From Kudoa neothunni (taxonomy: Eukaryota > Cnidaria), in assembly GCA_964304625.1 (NCBI GenBank), contig OZ199838.1, positions 5,704,001-5,768,000 of the forward strand: a stretch of DNA of 64,000 nucleotides, in the 5' to 3' direction. Made by a program: the position numbers and the translations under genes. The notes beneath the pieces were generated by a model. It ran no database searches. It was not told where the DNA came from and saw only the letters and a program-made list of their open reading frames with translations. Shown in pieces: positions 38,741 through 50,900 of this stretch (positions are counted from its first letter, which is position 1; each line of letters starts with the position of its first letter).

Positions 38741-39824
38741 TTATTCATGATAACCAGATTCAGGTAGGAAATTAAGAATAGAACAAATTTGGTTTAATGT
38801 AGGACGTTGATGAGGTTCAAATTCAAAACACCAGCGATAAAGATTGCAATACATTTTTTCATCGTTTGTAAGTTCGAAATTCCTTCCAAAATATTCTGTA
38901 CTTAATTTCAATTCTTTGTCCAGAATATTGGAAAGATGGGATTCAGGATTGAGTTTTTTGGTGATTATGTTAAAAATGAGAGAGTGTCTATTTTCAAATG
39001 ATTCGTACGGATAGCACTTTGAGTTCATCTCCCACATTACCACACCCAGTGAGTAAATATCACAGCTTGGAGTGACATCACAATTTGAAATGAATAATTC
39101 CGGTGCAGCATATGGAATGGTGGCGGCCTTTAACGTTTTGGTTTTCTTTGTAAAAATTATCCCAAAAATTTCTCTCAAAATTTACATTACATGTAATATT
39201 TGGTTGTCAATAAGTAAGGCATGGCCAAAGTCAGTTATCTTAACAAATGTAGTGTTTTGATCAATGAGAATATTTCCAGGTTTCAAATCCATGTGTATGA
39301 TTTGGTTGGTGTGTAAAAATTCTAGCCCGCGACATATTTGGCGGGAAATATCGTACATATTAAATGTCTTACTTTCGCTTTCGTTTAAATCATTCATATG
39401 AATAAACTGATCTAGATTAGATCCATCAACAAATTCTTTGATTATATAAACATTATGATGAGGTATAAGTGGCCCAATCCATAAAGTGGTGGTCTAAAAA
39501 TCCAAGATAAATTCACACCGATTATCTCCACTCAACCCACAATATTAGGATGTTTCAATGATTTTTTCAAAAGGATAGTTTCTGATTGAATCATACTCGA
39601 GGTTTGTTGATCATCGGGATTATACACATATTTTAATTGTTTCACGAGAACCACGCCATTGGTTGACTTAATATCGCTATGATTACGAATTATCGCTAAA
39701 TATTATAAAAAATATCCTTTGCAATAGATATAAAAAGATGGGAACCTTTGTAGCATCGACTGAAAGAACCAATACCAATCAATTCGACAGATGAAAATAA
39801 TTCACGGTAAAATTCATTATCCAT
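38741..39824 (-). CDS. Small protein kinase (4 exons)
   Basis: A stand-alone kinase domain of 313 residues. Exons: 39746-39824, 39541-39695, 39191-39493 and 38741-39145, with GT-AG introns of 50, 47 and 45 nt and consistent phases. The N-lobe starts almost at the initiator Met (VELIGIGSFSRCYK), with the lysine in VLVKQLKYV and the helix-C glutamate in QSETILLKKSLKHPNI. The C-lobe has HMDLKPGNILID (HRD arginine replaced by Met), DFGHALL, PYAAPELF as the APE motif, and DIYSLGVVMWEM. The carboxyl end carries HQRPTLNQICSIL, the conserved RPT arginine. The layout suggests a TKL/RIPK- or NEK-like kinase, but the subfamily is not fixed. It lies head-to-tail with the upstream PPAN gene, about 255 nt apart. 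Confidence 0.88.
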
Positions 39825-40078
39825 GGTTTAAAAAAGATGCAACTTAAATACGCCAAAAGCCATAACATGAAAACCTTCAGACAACCAACTATAATTATGG
39901 ATGGTTCGAATAGTGGCTATTTAATTGGAAACGTAATAAGCGCAGTAACCAAATCATTTGGGACTATTGTTGCTCACCAAAGTTACAAATTTGCGCCATT
40001 ACAATCAACACAAAGAACAACCACAACATATACTTATAAACCAACTTCTAAATTAATCTATCTATTTTATGTGTTTGT

Positions 40079-41594
40079 TTACATAGTAAGAGAAGAGTCA
40101 CCAGGTGCTGACGACGTTTTGGCTTTCCTACAAGATAATTTCAAAACGCCTCATCAACCTCCCAATAACATTTACTTTTTCTTGTTGACATTATCTTCTT
40201 GTTCTTGTCTTCTCTTCATCTTCAATTCTCTGAAAAAAGTTACAATGAAAACGTAAACATGATAGCAGAATACCGTCGTTGTTGGATTCTTTGTTCATTT
40301 GCTAAAATCTCCTCGGGTGTTTTGGTCACTTGATTATAATAATAAAAATAATTTATCCTTAATTGATCAACTACCGTATGAATGATACAAAACTTTTTTG
40401 TCTGAAATCCCCTCTTGGATTTTTACAGCTTTCAGCGTCATTGAAGGTCCAATCATATCCAACTTTATTTGAGCCGTACTAGATCTCATCATGCCAGTGG
40501 AACGATATCTTTTAGTGTATTTGACGGAGGATGAATCAGATGTTGTAGTATCGATATCTTCTTCCGATTGACCAAACTCACTAGAATAACAATCCAACCA
40601 GTCAAAAAAATATGTGTATAAATCTCAACTCACGTTGAAATAAAATCACTTATATCTTTCAACGATTCAAGATCAGGAAGTTTATTGTGTAAAAAGTAGC
40701 GCAAGTTATGAGATATCCCCACATTAGATATATGTACATAACTGTGGTGACAAAATTTAATTACAAAAATATATTCAATGGTAAAGAATCGTTTACTAAT
40801 GTCGAAAATAGATAATATCCTTCTCTTTGTCATAATGAAGCAGTACAATCCTATTGACTTTTTCCAATTTTGACTACTCCAATAGATTGCATTCAACAAA
40901 AGAACAATTTAATAAATTTCAATTACCTTGGTTATATTCAGACTAGGGAACAAATTCTGAAACATACTTCCAATCAACTTATAATGCGGCTGGTCGCTTG
41001 GAAAATTATTCATAATTAGCTATATATTTTATTGATTTAAAAACAATTGTACACCGCATAAGTGTAATCAATCACATACCACAGCTGGGTTCTTATAAGG
41101 ATTGCCGTTGGTTAGTCGTTTGTCTGAGAACAAATGGCTACTTTGCAACGAAAACTAGCTCAAAATATTCAAGTGCGCTCCTACAATATTGAGTGTACTT
41201 GTCTAATTTCAAAATCAAACGTTGGGCCACTTGGCACCACTATAAATCGCTATATTCAAAAATAATCAGTTCCATAAACTCAAACCACACAATGCTTACT
41301 AGATGGGCATATTTTGTTGGCCGCGATATTGTTATCAAATGCGTGACACCAAAAGGTGATGCCATCCGTATAAAATCTTTTAGTGAATTTTTTTTGGTTG
41401 CCTTAACAATACATCATTCCGAATTTGAGAATATAATCACAAACTCGTAAGTTGGTGGCAGTATAGGGACTCATTACATTTCGTAGATTTTTTATCAACA
41501 TTTTTGTATTTTTTCCCAGCGAACCTCGGTTAAAGATAAAAGATTTTGGTTGTCTTTCTTCGCCCTCTCCATTCATCTCAAAATCATCTGGCAT
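40079..41594 (-). CDS. PPAN: Peter Pan/SSF1 ribosome-biogenesis factor (Brix domain, 11 exons)
   Basis: The spliced product of 339 residues is a close match to Peter Pan/Ssf1, a nucleolar Brix-domain protein needed for 27S pre-rRNA processing in 60S subunit assembly. Exons: 41445-41594, 41300-41401, 41199-41249, 41080-41154, 40927-41019, 40797-40873, 40634-40741, 40375-40580, 40274-40328, 40176-40229 and 40079-40127. Introns are GT-AG, 43-60 nt, and the total of 1020 nt keeps frame. Landmarks in order: KSFIFNRGSLGKNTKMLIKN, KKNSLKDFIRMASPFGVTHL, VVPSGPTFDFEIRQ, HYKLIGSMFQNLFPSLNITK, DIIYFRHY, HISNVGISHNLRYFLHNKLP, the Brix C-terminal IGPSMTLKAVKIQEG with VLYHSYVTKTPEE, then a Lys/Arg/Gln-rich nucleolar-type tail. 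It is shorter than animal homologues (usually above 400) because the acidic tail is reduced. It is intact. Confidence 0.94.
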
Positions 41595-42553
41595 CTCCCC
41601 AATCTAAGCGATAATTTAATGGCATGCGCGGCGCACGGCATAAGACTCACCGTAATTTCGCTTTTCCGCAGCTTGAATAATTTATTAATTGAGCCATATT
41701 TATAATTTAATTATTTTTAATTCTTACCAATTACTATATTGAACGGGATATATGCAGCATTATAAGTGAGTTATTTCGCGTCTAAATTCAAATATAAAGC
41801 GTTTATCGCTTAATCATTTTGAATACTTTAAGGAGTTTGTATTACATTTTTTACGTGAAGATTGGTTTAATTAACTTCATTTATGCGTTTCAATTAAGTT
41901 TATTAGAAGAAAGCTATAAAACTGCCTTATATGATTTGAATATTCTCTGAGGTGTGTAATTTCTACAATCGTTTCGGGTCTTTATTCTGAGAATTAATGT
42001 AGTAATAGTTCTGTAATTGATATATAAAATGAGATCATAAAATAGATATGAAGAGGTTGATAAATTAATTGAGGTTTCTTTTCAATTGACAATTATAGTG
42101 ATACAAATTTTAAAATTTCATGCGGTTTAGCCATTATTATGCATATTATTTGTCATTATATATTAATAAGAATCACTAGGCATTAAATATTACGGTAAAT
42201 ATAAAAATTGAAAGAAACATTAAATAAATGTAGAAAGAACTAATAATAAAATTATATTATTTTTAGGTTAGAATAAATGAGTTTATAAATTAAATAATTA
42301 ACTTTTAGATATTTAACAAGTCAAGCTCGCTCCATATGTGAAAATTTTAATAGCCCCATTGTACATGAGGTTTAATTCAGCATAATGGTAAACTTCGGAG
42401 TTGAGATCTCTCTAATATTTATTTCCATTATATTTTTCGGTCGACCTATTTAATTATTTTGGTTTGAATATAATTCCAGTGTAACCTCAGACTTTGGCCA
42501 TAATCCGTTCTAGAAATGTGTCCGAACTCAAAATAATTTTTCCCCATGCAACA
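41595..42553. other. Intergenic region upstream of PPAN
   Basis: AT-rich non-coding sequence. It should contain the PPAN promoter. No other gene or repeat is recognised. Confidence 0.4.
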
Positions 42554-42562
42554 TAATGAAAA

Positions 42563-45500
42563 GGAAGTGGCTATTCTTACGACAACGAATATCTTTTTTC
42601 TTACTACAGATATTTTAAATATGAATTTAAAAACATTTTATTACATTTTTTTCCTACAAAAATTTAAGTTTTTATAAATTATTATTGCGATAAAACTAAT
42701 ACATATATTTTTGCCTTATTTCGCCATTACAAGTACTAAAAATGATTAAAATCAGATCTTCATTAACATTTACGACATTTTAAAGAATTTTTGAATCGAA
42801 AAATCACGAAAATTGTGCTAATATAACATCATTTACAATGGAGACCATTAGCCCACGTATCAACGTTACGGTCTGGTACGGATTAATTGTTTGAAATAGT
42901 ATCATTTTATAAGATATTTACAGAAAAATACAACTAATATTAATCAAATTTAGAATTTTTTAAGCCAAATAGACTGAACTCAAAAAATCATACGTCATCA
43001 CTTCATAATTCAAGTTACTTAACATTAAAATATAAATCGAAATACATAATTAGCAATCAATATTTGGGAAATGTCATAATTAATTAACTTTTGTTATCAA
43101 CTATCAATTGAAATTTTATTTTTGTTTTTTCTTCGGAAGTCCAATAGTAGTTAATCTGCTACCCCTGGGCCTTCCGACAGACTTGACTTTGGATGGAATG
43201 GGTACATCTAAAAATGTTTTATAATTACTAAAAAATTAGTTACTTTTATATGTATCATTAGTTTTTTCCTGATTCATACTTTTACTAGCAAAGCTTTCAG
43301 CTAAATACATTACCATCACTAAGTACTATGGTTAGTTTACCGTATTTTTCTTCCGTATATTCATCATCTAAGTTTAAATTATATTAATAAAATATTTTCA
43401 TTTACGAAATACTTGTGTAAGACAATTCACTTTCAGGATTGGAGGATATGATTTCAATGAAAGCGTTATCTTCTCTCAAATTTATTTTCACTAATATACT
43501 TTACACATTTGCAACAAATAGTAAATAACTTAGTTCATTTATAGTAGACATCATTTTCGTATCATGATTTTTAATCATACATTCAAGTCTTCTAAAAACT
43601 TCAATAGAAGTTTGAAAATAATCTCCGCAAAACTCTGCAGATGTAGTCGCCAACTTTTTTGTAAGCACTGAAGACAGTCTTAATCTTTGAGAAAAGGTTT
43701 GGATAGTGTCTTTAGGTTTGATTTTTACAACTCCCTCATCATGAAAATCTTTACAATTGTTAACATTTAGAACATTTAAGAAATTATTCGCATGCTCCCT
43801 AGCCCAACGAGAATGGCACAATGATTCATCAAACAAGTTGATTAAATTGAGTGCACGTTTTTGTAGAATATGACGACAAGGAAGCTTGAATGCTTTATGC
43901 ATTGAACAATTACGGGAATTGTAACTGGAATTTTCTTCTAAAGTGGCGTCCTTTATTTTTGATAATTCTTCCTGGATTATACTTGAAGAATAGGGCGTGA
44001 GATAATTATGATATTTTATGAAAGTTTCATTATCGTTGGAAGAGTCGTATGGTTTTATTAGTTCCATAGCAATGTTGCTTTGCCGCTCAATCCTTTGCGA
44101 TTTCAAAAATCGGAAGAAATTGTCGAAAAAATCACTCAAAGTTGAAAACTTTTTCACTACAGTTTTTAGTTTTGCATTAATGGATTCAATTCTGTTATCC
44201 GTTGTATTATTATAGTAATGCTCAGCCATACTTAATCCAATTATCCATTCCTGGTAAATGGATAGCCAATTCTTTTTGAAATAATCATTAAGTTCCTCAA
44301 CTCCGAGGTCAAAAAGTTCACAACATAAGCTAAGCGGTCAAAATTTTCCTTGTTCTTGACATAAGTCATTTTTTCTAATATTTGAAGAATAAGTGTTTTT
44401 GTTTCGGTTGTTATACCATACTTTCCGACTTTTATTTCCCGCCGTAACGCTTGTAATACATGGAATTTACATAGTATCAACTTTGTAGAAGGAAATACGA
44501 AACTTAAACATTTTCGTAACAAATGGTCTTTGTCAGTTATTATTGACATCGTTTTGGATTGTAACCACGGTGCAGCATCTAACAATTCGTTCAGAAACCA
44601 TGTTATGGCTTCTGCTGTCTCCTCATATAAAATACAGGCACTAATGATATGGGTTAAACCGAAAGAGTCTTGAGATGCAGTTAAATAAAGAGGAGCTCTA
44701 CAAATACAATCGCCATTTGTTATAAAATAGGGTTTCGTACCTTGAATCCAACAGCTTTAAGTGGCATCTATGAATAATAGCTCAGGAAAACATTCAAGAA
44801 CATGGAGCATTTCGTTATCCACGAAGAAAATTCCATTGACAGAATTTTCATTAGCAAGAATTTTAACTCAGAAATTATAATCATTTTTCAATATTGTAAT
44901 AACGGAATCAATATTTTTCGGTTCGACGGTAGAAACAGTCTTTACATTATGGATAGATTTTCATGTAATTTTCTCTCCGGTTTCTTCGCTTAACTTACAT
45001 TGAATTAACCTTTTATTTGCTCTTAATGATATTAACTCCGATATCATTGGATCATCCAGGTTAATTCTTCTTTGTGGAGGAGGGTTTTCGAACATTCTTT
45101 GATCGCAGGAATGGTTATGGACTAAATTTAGTGATTTCACCTCCAAAAAGTTACCGTCCACAGTGCTCCGGAGCGAGATAATAAATGGGCATTCCTTCTT
45201 AAATGATAATTTGTTTCTATCTCCACTGCTTTTGCGTTTGTAAGGAACACCAAAGAAACACACGTAATTAATGTCATAATAAACCAACTGAGAATTTATG
45301 GATCTGTTTAATCTTCGTTGTGCATTTGAAATTTTTCTCGAATGTCTAATTTTTAAATTGCAAAAATGTTTTTCTTCGTATTCTTTCACTTTAATTTGTA
45401 ACTTTTCGTACGAATCAAATTTCATTCCAATAAAGAAGTCAGCAGACTGTTCACAATCCATGATTTCCATAATACTGCGCAACATAACGTTTTTACTTTA

Positions 45501-46200
45501 AAATGATTGGGGATATTAACAGACTCGGAAACAAATTGTTAATATATGTAATGAATTACTAGTAAATATTATATTTTTTAAGATAATTAATATTAGCAGG
45601 TTTTATCTTTTTGTTAAAATTATGCCGTATAATTATGTGGTGGAGGAAATAATCATTTTATCTAATTTTTAAGACAATAATATTATTAAAATTTATTTAA
45701 TGTAATTATTATGAAATACAATTAACCTCAATATCTTTCCAGATACTTAACCTGAAAAATATATATCATTTTGAACGAAATAATAGGTAGTTACTATGTC
45801 GCTATACTCACCAAGATAAATGAAGTATGTTATAAACAAATAGAACAAATTAGATTATTAATTTTAAAAATAAGCTTTTAAAATTGCATTTTGGATCTAA
45901 ATGTAATTAAAATGTGATGTAGTTCGTGACGCAATAATCGAATGAAGTTACATTAGCACAATTTTCATGATTTTTCGATTCAAAAATGCTTTAAAATGTT
46001 GTAAATGTTAATGAAGATCTGATATTAATCATTTTTAGTACTTATAATGGCGAAATATATGTATTAGTTTTATCGAAATAATAATTTATAAAAACCTAAG
46101 TTTTTGTAGGAAAAAAATGTAATAAAATGTTTTTAAATTCATATTTAAAATATATGTAGTAAGAAAAGAGATATTCGCTGTCGTAAGAATAGCCAGTGCC
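42563..46200 (-). mobile_element. Mutator-like element (MULE) with ~270-bp inverted repeats and 9-bp target duplication
   Basis: A 3638-bp element. The left end GGAAGTGGCTATTCTTACG and right end (reverse complement GGCACTGGCTATTCTTACG) stay inverted-complementary for about 270 nt. A perfect 9-bp direct repeat TAATGAAAA flanks it at 42554-42562 and 46201-46209, the expected MULE target duplication. The interior holds one broken transposase gene on the minus strand (separate entry). The inverted arms contain no other frames of note. Related deletion derivatives lie at 26504-28094 and 23170-25614. Confidence 0.92.
43100..45485 (-). pseudogene. MULE transposase (FLYWCH-like, DDE and SWIM domains), broken
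   Basis: The N-terminal third (45485-44961) has a WRKY/FLYWCH-like region with KKECPFIISLRSTVDG and VHNHSCDQ. The catalytic core follows with HVLECFPELLFIDAT, then a TAA at 44757-44759, then AEAITWFLNELLDAAPW, SIITDKDHLLRKCLSFVFPS and LILCKFHVLQALRRE (44585-44241). A frame change near 44235 leads to the C-terminal part (44229-43501) with DNRIESINAKLK and the SWIM zinc finger NCSMHKAFKLPCRHIL. Near 43120-43190 the tail encodes an AT-hook and the closing motif KSVGRPRGSRLTTIGLPKKK, typical of MULE proteins in animals. At least one stop and two frame changes make it non-functional, though the sequence is well preserved. Confidence 0.88.
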
Positions 46201-46209
46201 TAATGAAAA

Positions 46210-46540
46210 TTAGTTTAATCCGCTACCGCACATCAAATTAATGACAATTTTTATTATTATTTATGGAACAACATACATACCTCGTGTTTATAAAATATAA
46301 CAAATAAATATTAAATATAATAATAATAATAAAATATAGAATAGATATTTTTTGGTTGTAATACGATAGACTATAACGGTTTCCCCTTCGATGACATTCG
46401 CACAAATTGATTGAGCAACTCTTATTCCAGAATTACTTTTCTCCTCTGTTCTTCTCCAACAGGATTTGTTCTGAATACCCTTTCTATAGCGTTCGAACTC
46501 CGAAGTTGCATTGTACTTTTAACCCTCAGAAGACAGTGCT
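46210..46540. other. Short AT-rich spacer between transposons
   Basis: Begins with the downstream copy of the MULE target duplication region and contains A/T-rich simple sequence around 46305-46340. No gene is recognised. Confidence 0.35.
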
Positions 46541-47385
46541 CAAAAAACTAACGCGGGTGACGAAGGGGTGCATTATACACTCCATAAGTCATGTTGATTT
46601 TTTCTTCTCCATTGTAATTAACCAAGATATTCATTAATGCCATCCATACGAACTGTTCTATCCTCATTAACTGATGATGTTCTATTTCTTTGAGATATTT
46701 GGTATTTTGTGGCACCCCAAGTGCCCTCGATAATGTTGCTGTGAGTTCATGAAACACTATCCACATATTCTATACTGATTAACAGTGAGGTGAGTGTAAA
46801 AACTATGAAGTGTGGCGTAACTTTTGAAACAGTCAGTGATGACAATGAATCCTGGTTTAACATAGGTTTTTCTTTTTTTATTGGAGTTTCAGCAGTTCTG
46901 TCAGGGACCTCCAAGAACCCATGCTCCAGTAATACCATGACCTTTGTTATGCTTTATTTTACTAAACTTTGCCTCTTCAGTTTCTACGGTTGTGTTTTCT
47001 CCTCTAATTATGATGTTCTCGAATCTTAAACTGTCAACCATCATTTGTCTAAGGTAGTGCGAATAGTTTGTGATAGTTTGAGAAGAGTGACCAGTTATAA
47101 TGGTCTAGTTAAGAATCTTACACCCACTAACCAATAATAAGCCATCTCCGCGAAATCATTAACTTTAAGTTTCATATTTTTGAAGATCTTAAAGTCAAAA
47201 ATGGAGACTTCTTTCCTGCAAGACTTTGCACAGCAGCGCCAATGTTTTCTGTGAGTCGAAAATCTGATTCCATCACACTTAATGCAACTGGTAGGATCAT
47301 CTTGAACGCCACGTTCAATAAGATAATTAATGGAATTTTTTTCCTTCACTGAAAATTTTATCCAGTGTGTTTCTTGGTGCAATCA
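46541..47385 (-). pseudogene. IS1595/ISXO2-like (Merlin-type) transposase remnant
   Basis: The N-terminal part (47382-47095) shows the zinc ribbon CIKCDGIRF...HWRCCAKSCRKEVSIFD. Further along the minus strand, the core appears as VETEEAKFSKIKHNKGHG then GAWVLGG, equivalent to the VEIDES...WVFGG region of ISXO2-like transposases, followed by GFIVITDCFKSYATLHSF, holding the second catalytic Asp. The third region is damaged and split between frames (TLSRALGVPQNTKYL, 46766-46548). The first catalytic Asp appears replaced by Glu. Several frameshifts and stops make it dead. It is a lineage distinct from the 29199 and 58434 Merlin copies. Its terminal repeats were not found. Confidence 0.7.
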
Positions 47386-47563
47386 TTGTTGTGTTGTTGT
47401 TTGTAAATAGAGACTTAATCCTTATATATCATGTTTGTGATTAGGTAATCCTCATAGTGCGGTATTAGTATTACCCACAGTAGACAAACGATTAGTTTCG
47501 CCGCTAAGCTCGATAATGTTATAGGATTAATTGGGGTCGAATATCAAATGTGATCCAAAGGTA

Positions 47564-50005
47564 CAGTCAACAACGGTGATTGCGTACATTTGGAGGAATG
47601 ACAAAAAGGTGCGCAATATCCATCTAATCGCGCTCGCATGAAATATAAAACTCAATTATTTTCTTTAAAACAAACTAATTAACATCTATTTTTTGGAAAA
47701 TTTTCTATAAAAGTACATTTCTAGGTATATTTTACAATTTTAGATATCCTATCCACCACTGGGTAGGAATCATTCAATCCATTTGGGTTTTAAAATGTTC
47801 AGCGTATTTCTGAGATAGCATTCTTCAGTTTCTCCACGTTTAATACATACGTGAGTTGATTATTTTCATTGTGATTTGCATCATATTGAGAATTTTTATT
47901 CCAAATAAATGGGTTGTTCTTATAAGAATACAAACCAGATTCTATAATTTCACATGTTTTCCATGATTTAACTGATTAATGATGATACAACCACCTTGTT
48001 AGATTTATTAAAACTTTAAAAGTTGAGAATTAAAGGCAAACTTGATCTTCTTTGTGTATCTAAAAAGGTGTTCCTTCCAAATTAATTGTCGACAAATTCT
48101 TCTTTTAAATCTAATTTTGGGAATTAAATTATAAACAGATTTGGATTTACCAAAGTTTGGTTGGGTAAGAAAAAGCAAAAGATATACGTAAGAACCATGA
48201 CATAGAGGTGTGCGCGTGTTTCGAATGAAGTTGTTATTTTACGTTTAATTTAATTTTGAAATTTATGATTTCATTTTATATCATCGGTTATATTTATATT
48301 CATTAAAAATTTTTTTTACAATAATGCAATTAGATATTAGTACCGTTGAAAAACATAATAAAATATTTTTACAAAAAACGTGTTTAAAATGTTAATTTTT
48401 AATTGTGAAACAAAAAAACATGATAATTAAATCAAAAAATGCAATTTGTTCCAATATATTATTCGCTTTTTAATACTTATCATTCATAATTATAGGCCTG
48501 TTTTCCATATATAAACAATTTTTTAATTATATTACTAAAATTTTTACAATTAATCATAATTTTCAATAATAAATAATGATGTTTTAGTTTATAAATTTTT
48601 TTAGTGGTTTTCAATAGTTAAATTTAAAAGATATCTATCATCGAATTTTTTAAGCAGGGTTTCCCACATTATAATGGTATTAATCAATATATTATTTATA
48701 ATGAAAAATATAATAACTATAATAAATTTAATCAACAAAGATTAAACATTTTCTTAATTACTTATTTTCATCATAATGACCAACAAACATATTAACAGTT
48801 TTACGTCTCATTGTAGTTTTTTCCTTGATTGTTTACAATTTAATGCATCGATTTAAATCTTATTTTCCTAATGAAATATTATATAGAAATTACATAAAAA
48901 TAAAATTTTATGGATTACAGGAAATATTAAATAAAAATTCTGCTCCATACTGTCGTTAGATTGCGCACACATAAACACAACTTAGTAATGTTTCGAAATT
49001 AATGTAAAGTATGATTATTTGAAAAAAATGTTGTACGCGTGACTTATTTTTGTATTACATCATTTTTATATTTTATGTAAGGTTTAACGAATTTGTTAAT
49101 CTTTTCGCACCGTTATATACATATCTTGCAAATTTTAGAGGATAGACACTTTAGTTTATTATTAATCAATAAAAATTGATTTTAATTGATTAAATCGAAA
49201 GAAAAGAAAAGAAAAATTCATTATATTGTTATTACTGATTGTTGTTAGTCAGATTCTTCCAAGATTCTATCGGATCACGTATATTTTATTTATCCTCAAT
49301 TTGATCATTGGTATTAGGCTCTCAGAAATATATACAATCAAAGAAGTCAATTTATATTTAGCAAGTAAGCTCACAATTTTCTATAAAAAATATTTAAATG
49401 TCACCCACATTGTTAACATTATTCATTTGTCGTGGTTACATTAATAACATTAAATATGATACAAATATTTTTTAATTTAATCAACAATTAAAATTATGCT
49501 CTAATGAAGAAATTTATTCTGTATTTATATTATTAACTATTTTTATGCAATAAAATGAAATTAATTTAACTCTAAAACAATCTAATAGTGAAAGGGCACA
49601 TTCATATGTAATCATTATAGTTTTTTGATCTACGTACAATGACCAACAATTATAATTTAAAATCGATAAGTCTATTCAGATTCAAATAACAACATTTAAT
49701 CCTGTAAGGAAGCCAAAGTATTAATAAATTTGTGCACGTGTATAAAATTTATAATTATAAAAATATTTCTGTTTTTCTGTATTGACTATTAGTTCAATTT
49801 TTGTTATTTAATAAATTTGCCCCGAATAATTTTTATTGATATAGAAATAGAAAAACGTTGACATCAACGTTTAATTTCGATCAACTCCTTTAACATTAAA
49901 ATCACCAAATAATGATTATACACTTTGATTTGGATATATTGTTAAATTTAATTATGACTAAAATTAATGCGCAATATCCACCTACGCAATAACCGTTGTT
50001 GACTG
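47564..50005. mobile_element. TA-flanked element with CAGT terminal repeats (Tc1/mariner-type), non-coding
   Basis: Left end CAGTCAACAACGGTGATTGCG at 47564 (TA before it) and right end reverse-complementing to CAGTCAACAACGGTTATTGCG at 50005 (TA after it). A sub-terminal TGCGCAATATCCA string is also found in both arms. The TA target and CAGT tips are typical of the Tc1/mariner superfamily. The 2442-bp interior is very AT-rich, and its only frame above 60 codons (49226-49444) has no transposase motif, so it is non-autonomous or fully decayed. Confidence 0.65.
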
Positions 50006-50029
50006 TAAATCACAAGCAAGAGCTTCCAG

Positions 50030-50900
50030 AGATTTGAATGTTCGGCGCTCGATCGTAAGTGACATAATAAAAACTTACGATGTCGAGTAAAGAACATTTA
50101 AGGCCTCAAAGGGAGGTTCTGTCAATGTAACACTGGCTAAAAATCTTAAGCAACGTCTTCGTGATCTCAGAAGACGATTGCACGATAACCCTAAAATCTA
50201 TGCTCGAAAAGCTAGATTTGCCGATTCATAGAACCACAGTTTGGAGATGGCTCAAATCACTCAAAATATCTTTCAAAATGACCCGCCCTATTCCGAAAGG
50301 TAGGAACTGTACGGAGATAAAATCGGAGCGTAGCTGATATGCGAATTGGTATCAAGGGCGTCCTCTCGATATACGTTACAAACATTTAATTTTTGTCGAC
50401 GAGAGTCCCTTTTCGCTCCACATGCTACGCTCCCATGGGCGTTCACGAGTGGGAACTACACCGAACCTAGTGGTGCAAAACATTAGGGGCAGAAATGTCG
50501 CTGTGATCCTCGCTATCAGTGCCATTAGCGTGGTTAATTGCGACACTGTGCTTGGTAGTGTAAACCATGTTGTTTTCCAAGAATTCTTGACAAACGCAAT
50601 CACATAATAGTAATGGACAACGTGAGGTTTCATCATACAAACTAAGAGTTATATGATCGATATCCCTACGAAATCCACTATTTACCGAGGTATTCGCCAT
50701 TTTAAACCCCTACGAAGAGATTTTTCCCTAAATTAAAAGTAATGTTCGCCGAAGCGGACCATTGCAAGGGACTAATTATCTGTTGGAGAGAATGGAGAAT
50801 GCCTCCCATTCTGTCACAGAAACACACCTAAAAAATTATTTCCGGCACGCCGAAACATTTTTAGGCCACTGTCATACGTTCTAGGATATTGGGAGTGAGT
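50030..50900 (+). pseudogene. Tc1/mariner-type transposase remnant
   Basis: A decayed Tc1/mariner transposase on the plus strand. The helix-turn-helix part reads VTLAKNLKQRLRDLRRRLHD near 50132-50190 with later stops. The first catalytic Asp is in FVDESPFSLHMLRSHGRSR (50392-50450), followed by RGRNVAVILAISAISVVNCD. The second is in VMDNVRFHHTN near 50614-50640, in another frame, and the third region (YSPFLNPYEE-type) is near 50690. At least three frameshifts or stops interrupt it. It sits only about 30 nt beyond the TA-flanked element at 47564-50005, but belongs outside that element's repeats. Confidence 0.75.

Noticed and set aside
39837-40256. Plus-strand open frame of 139 codons
   Set aside because: It lies antisense to the last exons and introns of the PPAN gene, whose 11 exons are strongly supported, and has no family motif.
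40630-40899. Minus-strand frame of 89 codons as a gene on its own
   Set aside because: It is unspliced reading over PPAN exons 6 and 7 and the 55-nt intron between them.
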